From positions 744,001-808,000 of the forward strand of contig CAVVBC010000005.1 of NCBI GenBank assembly GCA_963746325.1: DNA of 64,000 bases. The letters run 5' to 3'. The stretch is from RPQJ01 sp963746325. Its GTDB lineage: Bacteria; Pseudomonadota; Gammaproteobacteria; Steroidobacterales; Steroidobacteraceae. Shown piece by piece: positions 37,261 through 46,344 of the stretch; the stretch's first letter is position 1; every line of letters begins with the position of its first letter. Made by a program: the position numbers and the translations under genes. The notes beneath the pieces are model-generated. The model ran no database searches and had not been told where the DNA came from. It worked only from the letters and a program-made list of their open reading frames with translations.

Positions 37261-37286
37261 AAAGCCCGGCTTCGTGCCCGGCTTTC
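37261..37286 (+). terminator. hairpin after the PEP-CTERM gene
   Basis: AAAGCC and GGCTTT pair outside, and GGC with GCC inside, with a symmetric C-C mismatch and a TTCGT loop. TTCTTC follows. This fits an intrinsic terminator that would insulate gmk from the PEP-CTERM gene. Confidence 0.6.
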
Positions 37287-37329
37287 TTCGTGTGGCGCGC
37301 GGTCACGGTCGACGACGCTACAATCGGTC

Positions 37330-37980
37330 ATGGAACTCACGCCCTCACGCCCGCGCAGCGGGCGCCTGTTCGTCCTCGCCGCGCCGTCCGGCGCCGGCAA
37401 GACCTCGCTGGTGCGGGCGCTGATGCAGCGCGAACCCGGGCTGCGTTTTTCAGTTTCGTACACCACGCGCCCGCGGCGCGCGGCTGAACTGGATGGCCGC
37501 GACTATCACTTCGTCACCAGCGAAGAGTTCGAGGCAATGGTCGCTCGGGGCGAGTTCCTCGAGCACGCGCGCGTGTTCGACAACCGCTACGGCACCGCAC
37601 GCCGCCAGGTCGAGGCCTCGCTGGCCGCAGGGCAGGACCTGATCCTGGAAATCGACTGGCAGGGGGCGCAGCAGATCCGGGCCGCGATGCCGCAGTGCGT
37701 GTCGATCTTCATCCTGCCGCCGTCGCGCGCGGAGCTCGAACGGCGCCTGCGTGGACGGGGCACCGACACCGAGGATGTGATCCAGCGTCGCCTGCGCGAC
37801 GCCGCCGCCGACATGACGCATTGGGCGGAGTTCGACTACGTGGTCGTCAATGACGAGTTCGAGCGCGCCCTCGCCGAGCTGCAGGCCATCGTCCGGGGCG
37901 CAGGTGAAGGATTGCGCCGGGAGCGCGCCGGGCTGGCGGAACTCGCCGTGGGCCTGTCGGCTCCTCCGGCCAGCCCCTGA
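37330..37980 (+). CDS. gmk: guanylate kinase
   Basis: Phosphorylates GMP to GDP. The protein has 216 residues. The P-loop APSGAGKTSLV is at residues 18-28, the GMP-binding segment is SVSYTTRPRRAAELDGRDYHFV with EFLEHARVFDNRYGT, and the LID region is RLRGRGTDTEDVIQRRL. It is followed by rpoZ and spoT, the standard gammaproteobacterial order linking GMP metabolism, RNA polymerase and (p)ppGpp. Confidence 0.96.
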   Translation: MELTPSRPRSGRLFVLAAPSGAGKTSLVRALMQREPGLRFSVSYTTRPRRAAELDGRDYHFVTSEEFEAMVARGEFLEHARVFDNRYGTARRQVEASLAAGQDLILEIDWQGAQQIRAAMPQCVSIFILPPSRAELERRLRGRGTDTEDVIQRRLRDAAADMTHWAEFDYVVVNDEFERALAELQAIVRGAGEGLRRERAGLAELAVGLSAPPASP

Positions 37981-38045
37981 CCCCTAACCCTCCTAACCCC
38001 TTTCCTTGACCCTATCCCCTGTCCCCTCCCCCTGCTAAGCTCACG
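37981..38045. repeat. CCCCTAACCC-type degenerate repeat in the gmk-rpoZ gap
   Basis: A pyrimidine-rich run of CCCTAACCCTCC, TAACCCC and CTATCCCC units fills most of the 90-bp spacer before rpoZ. It looks like one arm of the TAGGGAT-type inverted repeats seen elsewhere, without a visible partner arm. Confidence 0.5.
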
Positions 38046-38072
38046 CCCTTCCACCTTCAGTTCTCCAGCACA

Positions 38073-38360
38073 ATGGCCCGCATCACCGTCGAAGACTGTC
38101 TCCAGAACGTCCCCAACCTGTTCCAGTTGGTGCTCGTGGCCTCGCGCCGCGCCCGCAAACTGGCCAACGGCTCCGAAGCGACGCTCGACTGGGAGAACGA
38201 CAAGCCGACGGTGCTAGCCCTGCGCGAGATCGCAGCCGGCCACGTGGGCGTGGAAATCCTCGAAGAACCGGACCTGCCGCCGCCTCCGCCGCCGGAGCTG
38301 ATGCCGGAACCGGAATTCATGGGTGAGTTCCGCGCGCCGCAGATCGGGCTGGGGGACTAA
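38073..38360 (+). CDS. rpoZ: RNA polymerase omega subunit
   Basis: A 95-residue subunit that helps assemble RNA polymerase and, in proteobacteria, forms part of a ppGpp site. It opens MARITVEDCLQNVPNLFQLVLVASRRARKLANG, the omega signature, with NDKPTVLALREIAAGHV in the middle. The C-terminal tail is proline- and glutamate-rich. It lies 21 bp upstream of spoT, the usual operon. Confidence 0.96.
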   Translation: MARITVEDCLQNVPNLFQLVLVASRRARKLANGSEATLDWENDKPTVLALREIAAGHVGVEILEEPDLPPPPPPELMPEPEFMGEFRAPQIGLGD

Positions 38361-38381
38361 CCGCCCGTCCCGCCTCCGCCC

Positions 38382-40538
38382 ATGGACGTCACGTCTTCCC
38401 TGCGCAGCCTGCTGCCCTATGGAAGACGCTCCATCGGCATCAACCAGCTCATCTCCAAGCTGGAGACCTACCTGCCGCCCGACCAGGTCGAGCTCGTGCA
38501 GGAGGCGTACGACTTCGCCTTCCAGGCCCATGACGGGCAGCGGCGCCGATCCGGCGAGCCCTACATCACGCATCCGGTGGCGGTCGCCGACCTGCTCGCC
38601 GACCTGCGGCTGGACGCGCAGACGATGATGGCCGCGATCCTCCATGACGTCATGGAGGACACGCCCAACACCAAGGACGAGATCACCGAGCGCTTCGGTC
38701 GCGACGTCGCCGAGCTCGTCGACGGCGTCAGCAAGCTCGACCAGATCCAGTTCCGCAGCCGCGCCGAGGCGCAGGCCGAGAGCTTCCGCAAGATGCTGCT
38801 GGCGATGGTGCGGGACATCCGCGTCATCATGGTCAAGCTCGCCGACCGCACGCACAACATGCGCACGCTCGGCGCGATGCCGCCGGCCAAGCGCCGCACG
38901 ATCGCGCGCGAGACGCTCGAAATTTACGCGCCGATCGCCAACCGCCTGGGCATGCATTCGATCAAGCGCGAACTCGAGGACCTGGGCTTCCGCGCGCTGT
39001 ATCCGAAGCGCTACAAGGTGATCGAGACCGCGGTCAAGGCGACGCGCGGCAATCACAAGCAGTTCGTCGGCCGCATCGCGGCTTCGCTCAAGGACGCGCT
39101 CGACGCGGCGAAGATTCCCGCGTCGATCGAAGGCCGCGAGAAAGACGTCTACAGCATCTACGAGAAGATGCGGCGCAAGAAGATCTCGCTCAACGAGATC
39201 GTCGACGTGTACGGCTTCCGCCTGGTCGTCGACCGGGCCGACACGTGTTACCGCACGCTTGGCGTCGTGCACTCGGTGTTCAAGCCGATGCCGGGCCGGT
39301 TCAAGGATTACATCGCGATCCCGCGCGTGAACGGCTACCAGTCGCTGCATACCACGTTGTTCGGGCCGAACGGCACGCCGATCGAAGTGCAGATCCGCAC
39401 TTCGGACATGCACCGCATCGCCGAATCGGGCATCGCGGCGCACTGGCAGTACAAGGAAGGCGGAGCCGCCGGACTGGGCATCCAGGGCGACCGCGCGCGC
39501 GAGTGGCTGCAACAGCTGGTCGAGATCCAGCAGGGCGGCAACCCCGAGGAATTCCTCGAGAGCGTCAAGGTCGACCTGTTCCCGGACAAGGTGTACGTCT
39601 TCACGCCCAAGGGCGAAATTCGCCGCCTGCCGCGCAACTCGACGTGCGTCGATTTCGCCTACGCCGTGCACACCGACGTGGGCAACCGCTGCGTGGCGGC
39701 GAAAGTCGACCGCCGGCTGGTGCCGCTGCGCACGCCGCTGCGCAATGGCCAGACCGTCGAGATCATCACCGCGAAGGGCGCAACGCCGAATCCGGCCTGG
39801 GTCAATTTCGTGGTGACGGCCAAGGCCCGCGCGTCCATCCGCCAATACCTCAAGAACCTGAAGCGCGGCGAGGCGGTCGACCTCGGCAAGCGCCTGCTGA
39901 ACCAGGCGCTGGAGGAGTTCTCGCTCACGCTGCGCAAGATTCCCTCGGAGTCGATCGACGCCGTCGTTGCCGAACTCGGCCTGCGCGCGCAGGACGAACT
40001 GTTCGAGAAGATCGGGCTCGGCGAGCGCGTCGCGCCGTTCATCGCGCGGCGACTGCTGCCCGCGGACGCGGAAGGTGTCGCGGAAGGCGTCGCCGGGCCA
40101 TTGGCGATCGCCGGTACCGAAGGCCTGGTCGTCTCCTACGCCCGCTGCTGCTTCCCGATCCCGAACGACCCGATCCTCGCGAGCCTCTCGACCGGCCGCG
40201 GTGTCGTGATCCACCGCGAGGCGTGCGGCAATCTCGCGTCCTTCCGCAAGCAGCCGGAGAAATGGATTCCCGTCGCGTGGCAAGCAGCCACCGACCGCCT
40301 CTTCCATGTCGAGATCCGCGTCGACGTCACCAACCGGATGGGCGTGCTCGCCTCGGTGGCCTCCGCAATTGCCGGCACGCAGACCAACATCGACCGCGTG
40401 TCGGTCGTCGAGCGCGACACGGACACGTCGACGCTGATCTTCGAAATGATGGTGCACGACCGCAAGCAGCTTGCGAGCGTGATCCGCGCGGTGCGCGGCA
40501 TGCCGGAGGTGTTGAAGGTCGCGCGCTCGCTCGCCTGA
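38382..40538 (+). CDS. spoT: bifunctional (p)ppGpp synthetase/hydrolase SpoT
   Basis: Sets the alarmone level. The protein has 718 residues. The hydrolase HD domain has HPVAVADLLADL and ILHDVMEDT (H88, D89) with the later LADRTHNMRT. The synthetase domain has DVYGFRLVV and GYQSLHT; the loop RFKD is the RxKD form typical of bifunctional Rel/SpoT enzymes, not the ExDD of RelA. A TGS domain (VYVFTPKGEIRRLPRNSTCVDFAYAVHTDVG) and a C-terminal ACT domain (DVTNRMGVLASVASAIAGTQTNI) follow. The frame is unbroken, and the neighbours rpoZ and gmk fit. Confidence 0.97.
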   Translation: MDVTSSLRSLLPYGRRSIGINQLISKLETYLPPDQVELVQEAYDFAFQAHDGQRRRSGEPYITHPVAVADLLADLRLDAQTMMAAILHDVMEDTPNTKDEITERFGRDVAELVDGVSKLDQIQFRSRAEAQAESFRKMLLAMVRDIRVIMVKLADRTHNMRTLGAMPPAKRRTIARETLEIYAPIANRLGMHSIKRELEDLGFRALYPKRYKVIETAVKATRGNHKQFVGRIAASLKDALDAAKIPASIEGREKDVYSIYEKMRRKKISLNEIVDVYGFRLVVDRADTCYRTLGVVHSVFKPMPGRFKDYIAIPRVNGYQSLHTTLFGPNGTPIEVQIRTSDMHRIAESGIAAHWQYKEGGAAGLGIQGDRAREWLQQLVEIQQGGNPEEFLESVKVDLFPDKVYVFTPKGEIRRLPRNSTCVDFAYAVHTDVGNRCVAAKVDRRLVPLRTPLRNGQTVEIITAKGATPNPAWVNFVVTAKARASIRQYLKNLKRGEAVDLGKRLLNQALEEFSLTLRKIPSESIDAVVAELGLRAQDELFEKIGLGERVAPFIARRLLPADAEGVAEGVAGPLAIAGTEGLVVSYARCCFPIPNDPILASLSTGRGVVIHREACGNLASFRKQPEKWIPVAWQAATDRLFHVEIRVDVTNRMGVLASVASAIAGTQTNIDRVSVVERDTDTSTLIFEMMVHDRKQLASVIRAVRGMPEVLKVARSLA

Positions 40539-40547
40539 CGGCGAGCG

Positions 40548-40735
40548 AAGGGGTTGGAGGGGCTAGGGACTAGGGGTTAGTCGGAATGCAGACTGAGACC
40601 GCCGCTCAAAACTCCTGCCTCTCGCTCTACACTACGTCGTCGCAAGAAGCTTGACGGATGCCGTTGTTCTCGACGCCGCATTCCGACTAGTCCCTAGTCC
40701 CTAGCCCCTAGCCCCTATCCCCTTGCTGGAGTTCA
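40548..40735. repeat. large TAGGGAC-type inverted repeat between spoT and ridA
   Basis: The left arm (about 40548-40588) reads GGGGCTAGGGACTAGGGG then TTAGTCGGAATGC. The right arm (about 40676-40723) begins GCATTCCGACTAG and continues with CCCTAGTCCCTAGCCCC units. The arms complement each other over about 35-40 nt with small gaps, and about 90 nt of loop separate them. It fills the 200-bp spacer; the right arm ends just before the ridA ribosome site. Confidence 0.8.
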
Positions 40736-40737
40736 AC

Positions 40738-41118
40738 GTGTCCCTGAACGCAGTCACCACTCCCGACGCCCCTGGTGCAATCGGGACGTATTCCCAGGCC
40801 GTCAAGGCCGGCAACACGGTCTACCTGTCGGGTCAGATCCCGCTGGATCCGAAGACCATGGAGATCGTGACGGGTGAAGTCGAAGTGCACGTGCGGCGCG
40901 TGTTCGACAACCTGCGTGCGGTGGCAAAGGCCGCCGGCGGCGACCTGTCGAACGCGGTCAAGCTCAATGTCTACCTGACCGATCTCGGCAATTTCCAGAC
41001 GGTCAACAAAGTCATGGCCGAGTACTTCACGCAACCGTATCCGGCGCGCGCCGCCGTTGGCGTCTCTGCGCTGCCGCGCGGCGCAGTCGTCGAAGTGGAC
41101 GCCGTCCTCGTCCTCTGA
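40738..41118 (+). CDS. ridA: RidA family reactive intermediate/imine deaminase
   Basis: Hydrolyses reactive enamines and imines released by PLP enzymes. From the GTG at 40738, with GGAG upstream, the protein has 126 residues. TPDAPGAIGTYSQAVKAGNTVYLSGQIPLDPKT and the C-terminal PARAAVGVSALPRGAVVEVDAV (catalytic Arg, substrate Glu) are the family signatures. It follows spoT across a repeat-filled spacer and precedes recG by 23 bp. Confidence 0.95.
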   Translation: MSLNAVTTPDAPGAIGTYSQAVKAGNTVYLSGQIPLDPKTMEIVTGEVEVHVRRVFDNLRAVAKAAGGDLSNAVKLNVYLTDLGNFQTVNKVMAEYFTQPYPARAAVGVSALPRGAVVEVDAVLVL

Positions 41119-41141
41119 ACTGACCGCACGCCGGACGAGGC

Positions 41142-43232
41142 ATGAGCACCGGCGCAACCACGCTCGCCGCAAGGCCGGTCACGGCGCTGCGCGGCGTGGG
41201 GCCTGCGCTGGCCGAACTGCTCGCCAAGCTCGGACTGCACACCGTGCAGGACGTGCTGTTCCACCTGCCGCTGCGCTATGAAGATCGCACTCGCGTCGTT
41301 CCCATCGGCTCGCTGCGCAACGGCGACCGCGCCGTCGTCGAAGGTGAGATCCAGCTGGCAGAAGTCGTGTTTCGCCGGCGCCGCACGCTGCTCGTGCGCA
41401 TCGCCGACGGCACCGGCTTCGTCACGCTGCGCTTCTTTCATTTCTCGGGCGCACAGCAGGCCCAGCTCGTCCGCGGGCAGCGCCTGCGTTGCTTCGGCGA
41501 GGCGCGGCTCGGCCCGGGCGGTCTCGAGATCGTGCACCCCGAGTATCGCCGCATCCTCGCTGAGCCAGGCGGCGCGCCACCCGACACGCTGACGCCGATC
41601 TATCCGACGACCGACGGCGTGCAGCAAGGCCGGCTGCGCATGCTCACCGACCTGGCGCTCGCCATGCTGTCGCAGGGCGCGATCCAGGATTTCGTGCCGG
41701 ACGGCGTGCTCGATGCGTTCGAGCTGCCGCCGCTCGAAGCCGCGCTGCGTTACGTCCACCGCCCGCCGCCCGATGCGGACGTGGCCGCGCTGGCAGAAGG
41801 CCGGCACCCGGCCCAGCGCCGACTCGCGTTCGAAGAGTTGCTCGCGCACCAGCTGAGCCTGCGCCTGCTGCGCCAGGAAACGGACAAGGACGCGGCCTGG
41901 CCGCTGCCGCGCGCAACCGATCTCGCCGAGCGCTGCCGCAGGAGCCTGCCGTTTCGCCTGACGAATGCGCAGTCGCGCGTCTGGACCGAGATTGAAACCG
42001 ACCTGGCCCGGCCGCACCCGATGATGCGTCTGGTGCAGGGCGACGTGGGTTCAGGCAAGACCGTGGTCGCTGCACTCGCCGCGGTGCGCGCGGTCGAACA
42101 CGGCGCGCAAGCCGCGGTCATGGCGCCGACGGAGCTGCTCGCGGAGCAGCATGCACGCAACTTTCACGCGTGGCTCGACCCGCTCGGCGTGCGCGTTGCG
42201 CTGCTCACCGGCCGCCAGACCGGCAAGGTTCGTGCTGCGCTCGAATCCGACCTCGCCTCCGGTGCGATCCAGGTGGCCGTGGGCACGCACGCGCTGTTCC
42301 AGGAAAACGTCGGGTTCCAGCGGCTCGTGCTGGCCATCGTCGACGAGCAGCATCGCTTCGGCGTGCACCAGCGCCTGCAGTTGCGCGAAAAGGGCCGCAC
42401 GGACGATCGCTTCCCGCATCAGCTGGTGATGACCGCGACACCGATCCCGCGCACGCTGGCGATGACGGCCTATGCCGATCTCGATGTGTCGATCATCGAC
42501 GAGCTGCCGCCGGGGCGCACGCCGATCAAGACCGTGGTGCTGCCCGACACGCGGCGCAGCGAAATCGTGCAGCGCATCGACACGGCGTGTCGCTCGGGTC
42601 GCCAGGCTTACTGGGTCTGTCCGCTGATCGACGAGTCGGACCTGGTCCGCTACGAGGCGGCGGAAAAGACGGCGGCGCAGCTGGCCGCGGCGCTGCCGGA
42701 CGTGCGCATTGGTCTCGTGCATGGCCGCATGGCGGGCAAGCAGAAGGACGCGGTCATGACCTCGTTCAAGCAGGGCAAGCTCGACCTGCTCGTCGCCACC
42801 ACCGTGATCGAGGTGGGCGTCGACGTGCCGAACGCGAGCCTGATGGTGATCGAGAACGCCGAGCGCATGGGACTCGCGCAATTGCACCAGTTGCGCGGTC
42901 GGGTGGGGCGCGGTTCCGTCGAAAGCACGTGTGTCCTGCTCTTCCAGGGCCCGCTGTCGCCCGTCGCGCGCGAGCGGCTCGCCGTGCTCCGCGAGACCAA
43001 CGACGGCTTCGAGGTGGCCCGGCGTGACCTGGAATTGCGCGGCCCGGGCGAGCTGCTGGGCACGCGCCAGACCGGACTGATGCAGCTGCGCGTGGCCGAC
43101 CTGCTGCGCGACGCGGACCTCCTGCCCGACGTCCAGCGCGCGTCCGCATTGATGCTGGGCGGCCCGCAGGCCAACATAGCGGGCCTCGTCGGCCGCTGGG
43201 TCGGCGCGGGCGAGCGGTTCCGCAACGTCTGA
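41142..43232 (+). CDS. recG: ATP-dependent DNA helicase RecG
   Basis: Branch-migrates stalled forks and recombination intermediates. The protein has 696 residues. An N-terminal helix-hairpin-helix-like start (ALRGVGPALAELLAKLG) is followed by the OB wedge domain (RNGDRAVVEGEIQLAEVVF), motif I GDVGSGKTVVAALA, motif II DEQHRFG, TATPIPRTLAMT (motif III), VIEVGVDVPNAS and QLHQLRGRVGRG (motif VI). The C-terminal wedge end has RDLELRGPGELLGTRQTG. It lies 3 bp before ubiA. Confidence 0.97.
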   Translation: MSTGATTLAARPVTALRGVGPALAELLAKLGLHTVQDVLFHLPLRYEDRTRVVPIGSLRNGDRAVVEGEIQLAEVVFRRRRTLLVRIADGTGFVTLRFFHFSGAQQAQLVRGQRLRCFGEARLGPGGLEIVHPEYRRILAEPGGAPPDTLTPIYPTTDGVQQGRLRMLTDLALAMLSQGAIQDFVPDGVLDAFELPPLEAALRYVHRPPPDADVAALAEGRHPAQRRLAFEELLAHQLSLRLLRQETDKDAAWPLPRATDLAERCRRSLPFRLTNAQSRVWTEIETDLARPHPMMRLVQGDVGSGKTVVAALAAVRAVEHGAQAAVMAPTELLAEQHARNFHAWLDPLGVRVALLTGRQTGKVRAALESDLASGAIQVAVGTHALFQENVGFQRLVLAIVDEQHRFGVHQRLQLREKGRTDDRFPHQLVMTATPIPRTLAMTAYADLDVSIIDELPPGRTPIKTVVLPDTRRSEIVQRIDTACRSGRQAYWVCPLIDESDLVRYEAAEKTAAQLAAALPDVRIGLVHGRMAGKQKDAVMTSFKQGKLDLLVATTVIEVGVDVPNASLMVIENAERMGLAQLHQLRGRVGRGSVESTCVLLFQGPLSPVARERLAVLRETNDGFEVARRDLELRGPGELLGTRQTGLMQLRVADLLRDADLLPDVQRASALMLGGPQANIAGLVGRWVGAGERFRNV

Positions 43233-43241
43233 GTAGTGCCG

Positions 43242-44162
43242 ATGAGCGACCTGACAGATCTGGAAAAACAAGCCGCAGTGCCGTCGACCGGCCTGGCGCG
43301 GGCGCGCGGCCGGCTCGTCGAGTACGCGCGGCTCATGCGGCTCGACCGGCCCATCGGCATCTGGCTGCTGCTGTGGCCCGCGCTGTGGGCGCTCTGGATT
43401 TCGGCCGATGGCCAACCCGACGAGCGCATTTTCGTCATCTTCCTGCTGGGCACGTTCGTGATGCGCGCGGCCGGCTGTGTCATCAACGATTTCGCCGACC
43501 GCGAACTCGATCCGCACGTCCGGCGCACGGCCAATCGTCCGCTGGCGCGCGGCGTGGTCTCGCCGGCCGAAGCGCTGGCCGTGTTCGCCGTCCTCGGCCT
43601 GATCGCGCTCGCGCTGCTGATACCGCTCAATCGGCCCACGCAGGTGCTGGCCCTGGTCGGCGGTGTGCTCGCCGTGACCTATCCGTTCCTGAAGCGATTC
43701 TTCGCGCTGCCGCAGGCGTACCTGGGCCTCGCGTTCTCGTGGTCGATCCCGATGGCATTTGCCGCCCAGACCGGCGAACTGCCACCGGTGGCGTGGGTGC
43801 TGTTCGTCGCGGGCGTGCTGTGGACCACGGCCTACGACACGATCTATGCCATGGTCGATCGCGAGGACGACCTCGTCATCGGCATCCGTTCCTCGGCGAT
43901 CCTGTTCGGGCGGGCCGATCGCGGCATCGTCGCCGGGCTGCAGGCAGGCACGCTGTTGTTGCTGGCGCTGGCAGGACTGCTCGCGCAACTGGGCCGGTGG
44001 TACTGGCTCGGGCTCGCCATTGCCCTGCTGACGGCCCTGCACCAGCAGTACCTGATCCGCAATCGCGACACCGACGATTGCTTCCGCGCCTTCCTCAACA
44101 GCAACCTGTTCGGGCTGGCGGTGTTCGGCGGCATCCTGCTCGATTACCTGTTCCGCGCCTGA
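43242..44162 (+). CDS. ubiA: 4-hydroxybenzoate polyprenyltransferase
   Basis: Membrane prenyltransferase of ubiquinone synthesis, consistent with the aerobic cytochrome chain encoded downstream. From the ATG at 43242 it has 306 residues with about eight hydrophobic helices. The two aspartate motifs that hold the Mg-diphosphate are NDFADRELD and DREDDLVIG. An in-frame GTG two codons upstream is an alternative start. It converges on nhaA with a 28-bp gap and no visible terminator. Confidence 0.95.
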   Translation: MSDLTDLEKQAAVPSTGLARARGRLVEYARLMRLDRPIGIWLLLWPALWALWISADGQPDERIFVIFLLGTFVMRAAGCVINDFADRELDPHVRRTANRPLARGVVSPAEALAVFAVLGLIALALLIPLNRPTQVLALVGGVLAVTYPFLKRFFALPQAYLGLAFSWSIPMAFAAQTGELPPVAWVLFVAGVLWTTAYDTIYAMVDREDDLVIGIRSSAILFGRADRGIVAGLQAGTLLLLALAGLLAQLGRWYWLGLAIALLTALHQQYLIRNRDTDDCFRAFLNSNLFGLAVFGGILLDYLFRA

Positions 44163-44190
44163 CCGACCCGCGACAAGTATTGCGGACGCG

Positions 44191-45408
44191 TCACGATGAG
44201 GATGGACCGGCGTTGCGCGGCAGTACCCAGTTCAGCACCAGCGAACCCACCACCGCCGACAGCATCGTGCCCGCGATCACGCCGTATTTGTCGGTGACGA
44301 CGATGTCGGCCGCGGCGGCATTCTCGAACGCGAGCATGCCGATGAACAGACTCATGGTGAAGCCGATCCCGCACAGGATCGCAGCGCCGTAGACCTGCGC
44401 AAACGTCACGCCCGTGGGCAGTTGCGCCAGCCCGCTCTTGACGGCAACCCATGCGAACGTGAACACGCCCACCTGCTTGCCGACGAACAGGCCCAGCATG
44501 ATGCCGAGCGGGATCGGATCGAGCAGCTTGCTCAGGCTCATGCCGCCGAGTGCGAGGCCCGCGTTGGCGAAGGCGAACAGGGGCAGGATGCCGAACGCCA
44601 CCCACGGATGCAGCGAATGCTCGAGCTGCGAGGACGGCGGGTGCTCAGGATGAGCGGGATCCGACGCCGGCACGAACAATGCCGTGATCACGCCGGCGAG
44701 CGTCGAATGCACGCCTGACTTGAGCACGAACACCCACAGCGCAATGCCCACCAGGATGTAGGCCGCAATGCGCGTGACGCCTGCGCGATTGAGGACGAAC
44801 AGCAACGCGATCGCGACGGCGGCGGCGGCCAGCGCCTGCAGCGAGAGGTCGCCGGAGTAGAACACCGCGATGATGACGATGGCGCCGAGGTCGTCGAGCA
44901 CGGCCAGCGTCATCAGGAAAACCTTCAGGCCGATCGGCACGCGCGGACCGAACAGCGACAGCACCCCCAGCGCGAAGGCGATGTCCGTGGCCGACGGAAT
45001 GGCCCAGCCCCGGACGCCGACCGGGTCGTGGTAATTCAGCGCCAGGTAGATGCCGGCCGGAACGATCATGCCGCCGAGCGCGGCGATGGCAGGCAAGGCC
45101 ACCTTGCTGCGGTCCGACAGTTCACCGCCGACGACTTCGCGCTTGATCTCGAGGCCCACGAGCAGGAAAAAGATGGCCATCAGCAGGTCGTTGATCCAGA
45201 TCAACAGCGTCTTGTCGAGTTTGAACGTGCCGATCTGCAGGATCATCGGCGTGTCGAGCAAGGCCTGGTACACACCGGCCAGCGGCGAATTGGCCGCCAT
45301 CATGGCGAGGCTGCCCGCGATCACCAGCAGGACGCCGCTAGCGGACTCGAGCTGGAGGAAGTTGCGCAATCCGGCAAGGGGGCTCGGGTCGTAGCTATGC
45401 TGGGTCAT
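44191..45408 (-). CDS. nhaA: Na+/H+ antiporter NhaA
   Basis: Electrogenic sodium/proton exchanger in the inner membrane. From the ATG at 45408 it has 405 residues and about 12 helices. The ion-binding aspartates are in AVLDDLGAIVIIAVFY, GWAIPSATDIAFALGVLS is the discontinuous helix IV, and GIGFTMSLFIGMLAFE is helix XI. It stands alone between ubiA and comF and is convergent with ubiA. Confidence 0.95.
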   Translation of the reverse strand: MTQHSYDPSPLAGLRNFLQLESASGVLLVIAGSLAMMAANSPLAGVYQALLDTPMILQIGTFKLDKTLLIWINDLLMAIFFLLVGLEIKREVVGGELSDRSKVALPAIAALGGMIVPAGIYLALNYHDPVGVRGWAIPSATDIAFALGVLSLFGPRVPIGLKVFLMTLAVLDDLGAIVIIAVFYSGDLSLQALAAAAVAIALLFVLNRAGVTRIAAYILVGIALWVFVLKSGVHSTLAGVITALFVPASDPAHPEHPPSSQLEHSLHPWVAFGILPLFAFANAGLALGGMSLSKLLDPIPLGIMLGLFVGKQVGVFTFAWVAVKSGLAQLPTGVTFAQVYGAAILCGIGFTMSLFIGMLAFENAAAADIVVTDKYGVIAGTMLSAVVGSLVLNWVLPRNAGPSSS

Positions 45409-45487
45409 GGTTCGGCTGGCCTCGGTTGCCGCGCAGTGTAACGGACGCGGCTGCAAGTTCTGCGTGCCTGCCAGTGCCGGCAGGCGG

Positions 45488-46229
45488 TCAGCCGAGCGCC
45501 CTGGCCGCCGCCCAGACCTGCACGGCCTGTGCCCCGGCCGCCGCCAGGGTGCGCGCCGCTTCCGCCGCGGTGCTGCCGGTGGTCACGACGTCATCCACCA
45601 GCACCACCGTGCGGCCGGCCACCAGGCGCGCATCCGCGGCGAAGGCTCCGCGCAGGTTGCCGGCGCGTTCGTCCCGGCCGAGGCCGACCTGCGGCGCGGT
45701 TGCGCGCACACGAACCAATGCACGGTTCCGCCAGCTGCAGGTCCAGCAGGCGCGACACGATCCGCGCGATTTCGCGCGACTGGTTGAACCCGCGTGCGAC
45801 GAGTCGTGATCGATGCAACGGCATCGGCACCATCAGCGGCGATGCTGCCTGCCACAGCTGCACGCGATCGCGCGCATGCCTTGCGAGGCGCGTGCCGAGG
45901 ATCCGCGCATTGGCCAGCGCACCTTCGTACTTCAGTGACTGCACCAGCTGGCTGACCGGAAACTCATAGGCCCAGGGCGCCACGCAGGCTGTATACGGCA
46001 GGTTCCATGCCTGGCACCGGTCGCAATGCTCGGCACCTGCGCGCAGCGGCACCGCACACGACAGGCCGCAGCGTGGGCACGGGTGCATGATGCCCGGCAA
46101 CGCCGACTCGCATTCGACGCAGAGGTCGTACGCAGGGGCCTGACCAGCACCCCGGCAAAGCACGCAGCGGGGCGGCAGCAGCCACCCCATGCATTGGTCG
46201 AGGACCGTGTAAACCTGGCTGCGTCGCAT
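45488..46229 (-). CDS. comF: ComF family phosphoribosyltransferase-like protein (one apparent frameshift)
   Basis: A competence- or scavenging-associated protein. Four cysteine pairs form zinc-ribbon-like motifs in the first 90 residues (CVLC, CVEC, CPRC, CDRC). PYTACVAPWAYEFPVSQLVQSLKYEGA and PMPLHRSRLVARGFNQSREIA are family signatures, and the PRPP loop is VVLVDDVVTTGSTAAEAA. The frame breaks near 45720; removing one base gives 246 residues. Its start codon lies inside the BirA-type operator, so comF and bioB share a control region. comF next to bioB is common in gammaproteobacteria. Confidence 0.88.
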
Positions 46230-46238
46230 TGGTTGACA
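46208..46238. promoter_or_regulatory. BirA operator (biotin repressor site)
   Basis: TGTAAACC, 15 nt, then GGTTGACA: the two half-sites match the BirA box (TTGTAAACC-N14-16-GGTTTACAA) with one change in the right half. The site lies 107 bp before bioB and covers the comF start codon. It implies that biotinyl-AMP-bound BirA represses bioBFHCD and possibly comF. birA itself is not in the window. Confidence 0.85.
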
Positions 46239-46344
46239 GCCCTCGCTGGGGTCCGAATACTGGCCCGACGCTGTTCCGCTGAGTTTCGGGCCCTTGTGTC
46301 GCCCCGGCGCGCGGAATTGTTGCCCACTCCGACGAGATTCACGC

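Noticed and set aside
38214..40457. Open frame of about 747 codons on the minus strand
   Set aside because: Antisense of rpoZ/spoT in a GC-rich region; no domains, while spoT in the other strand is complete.
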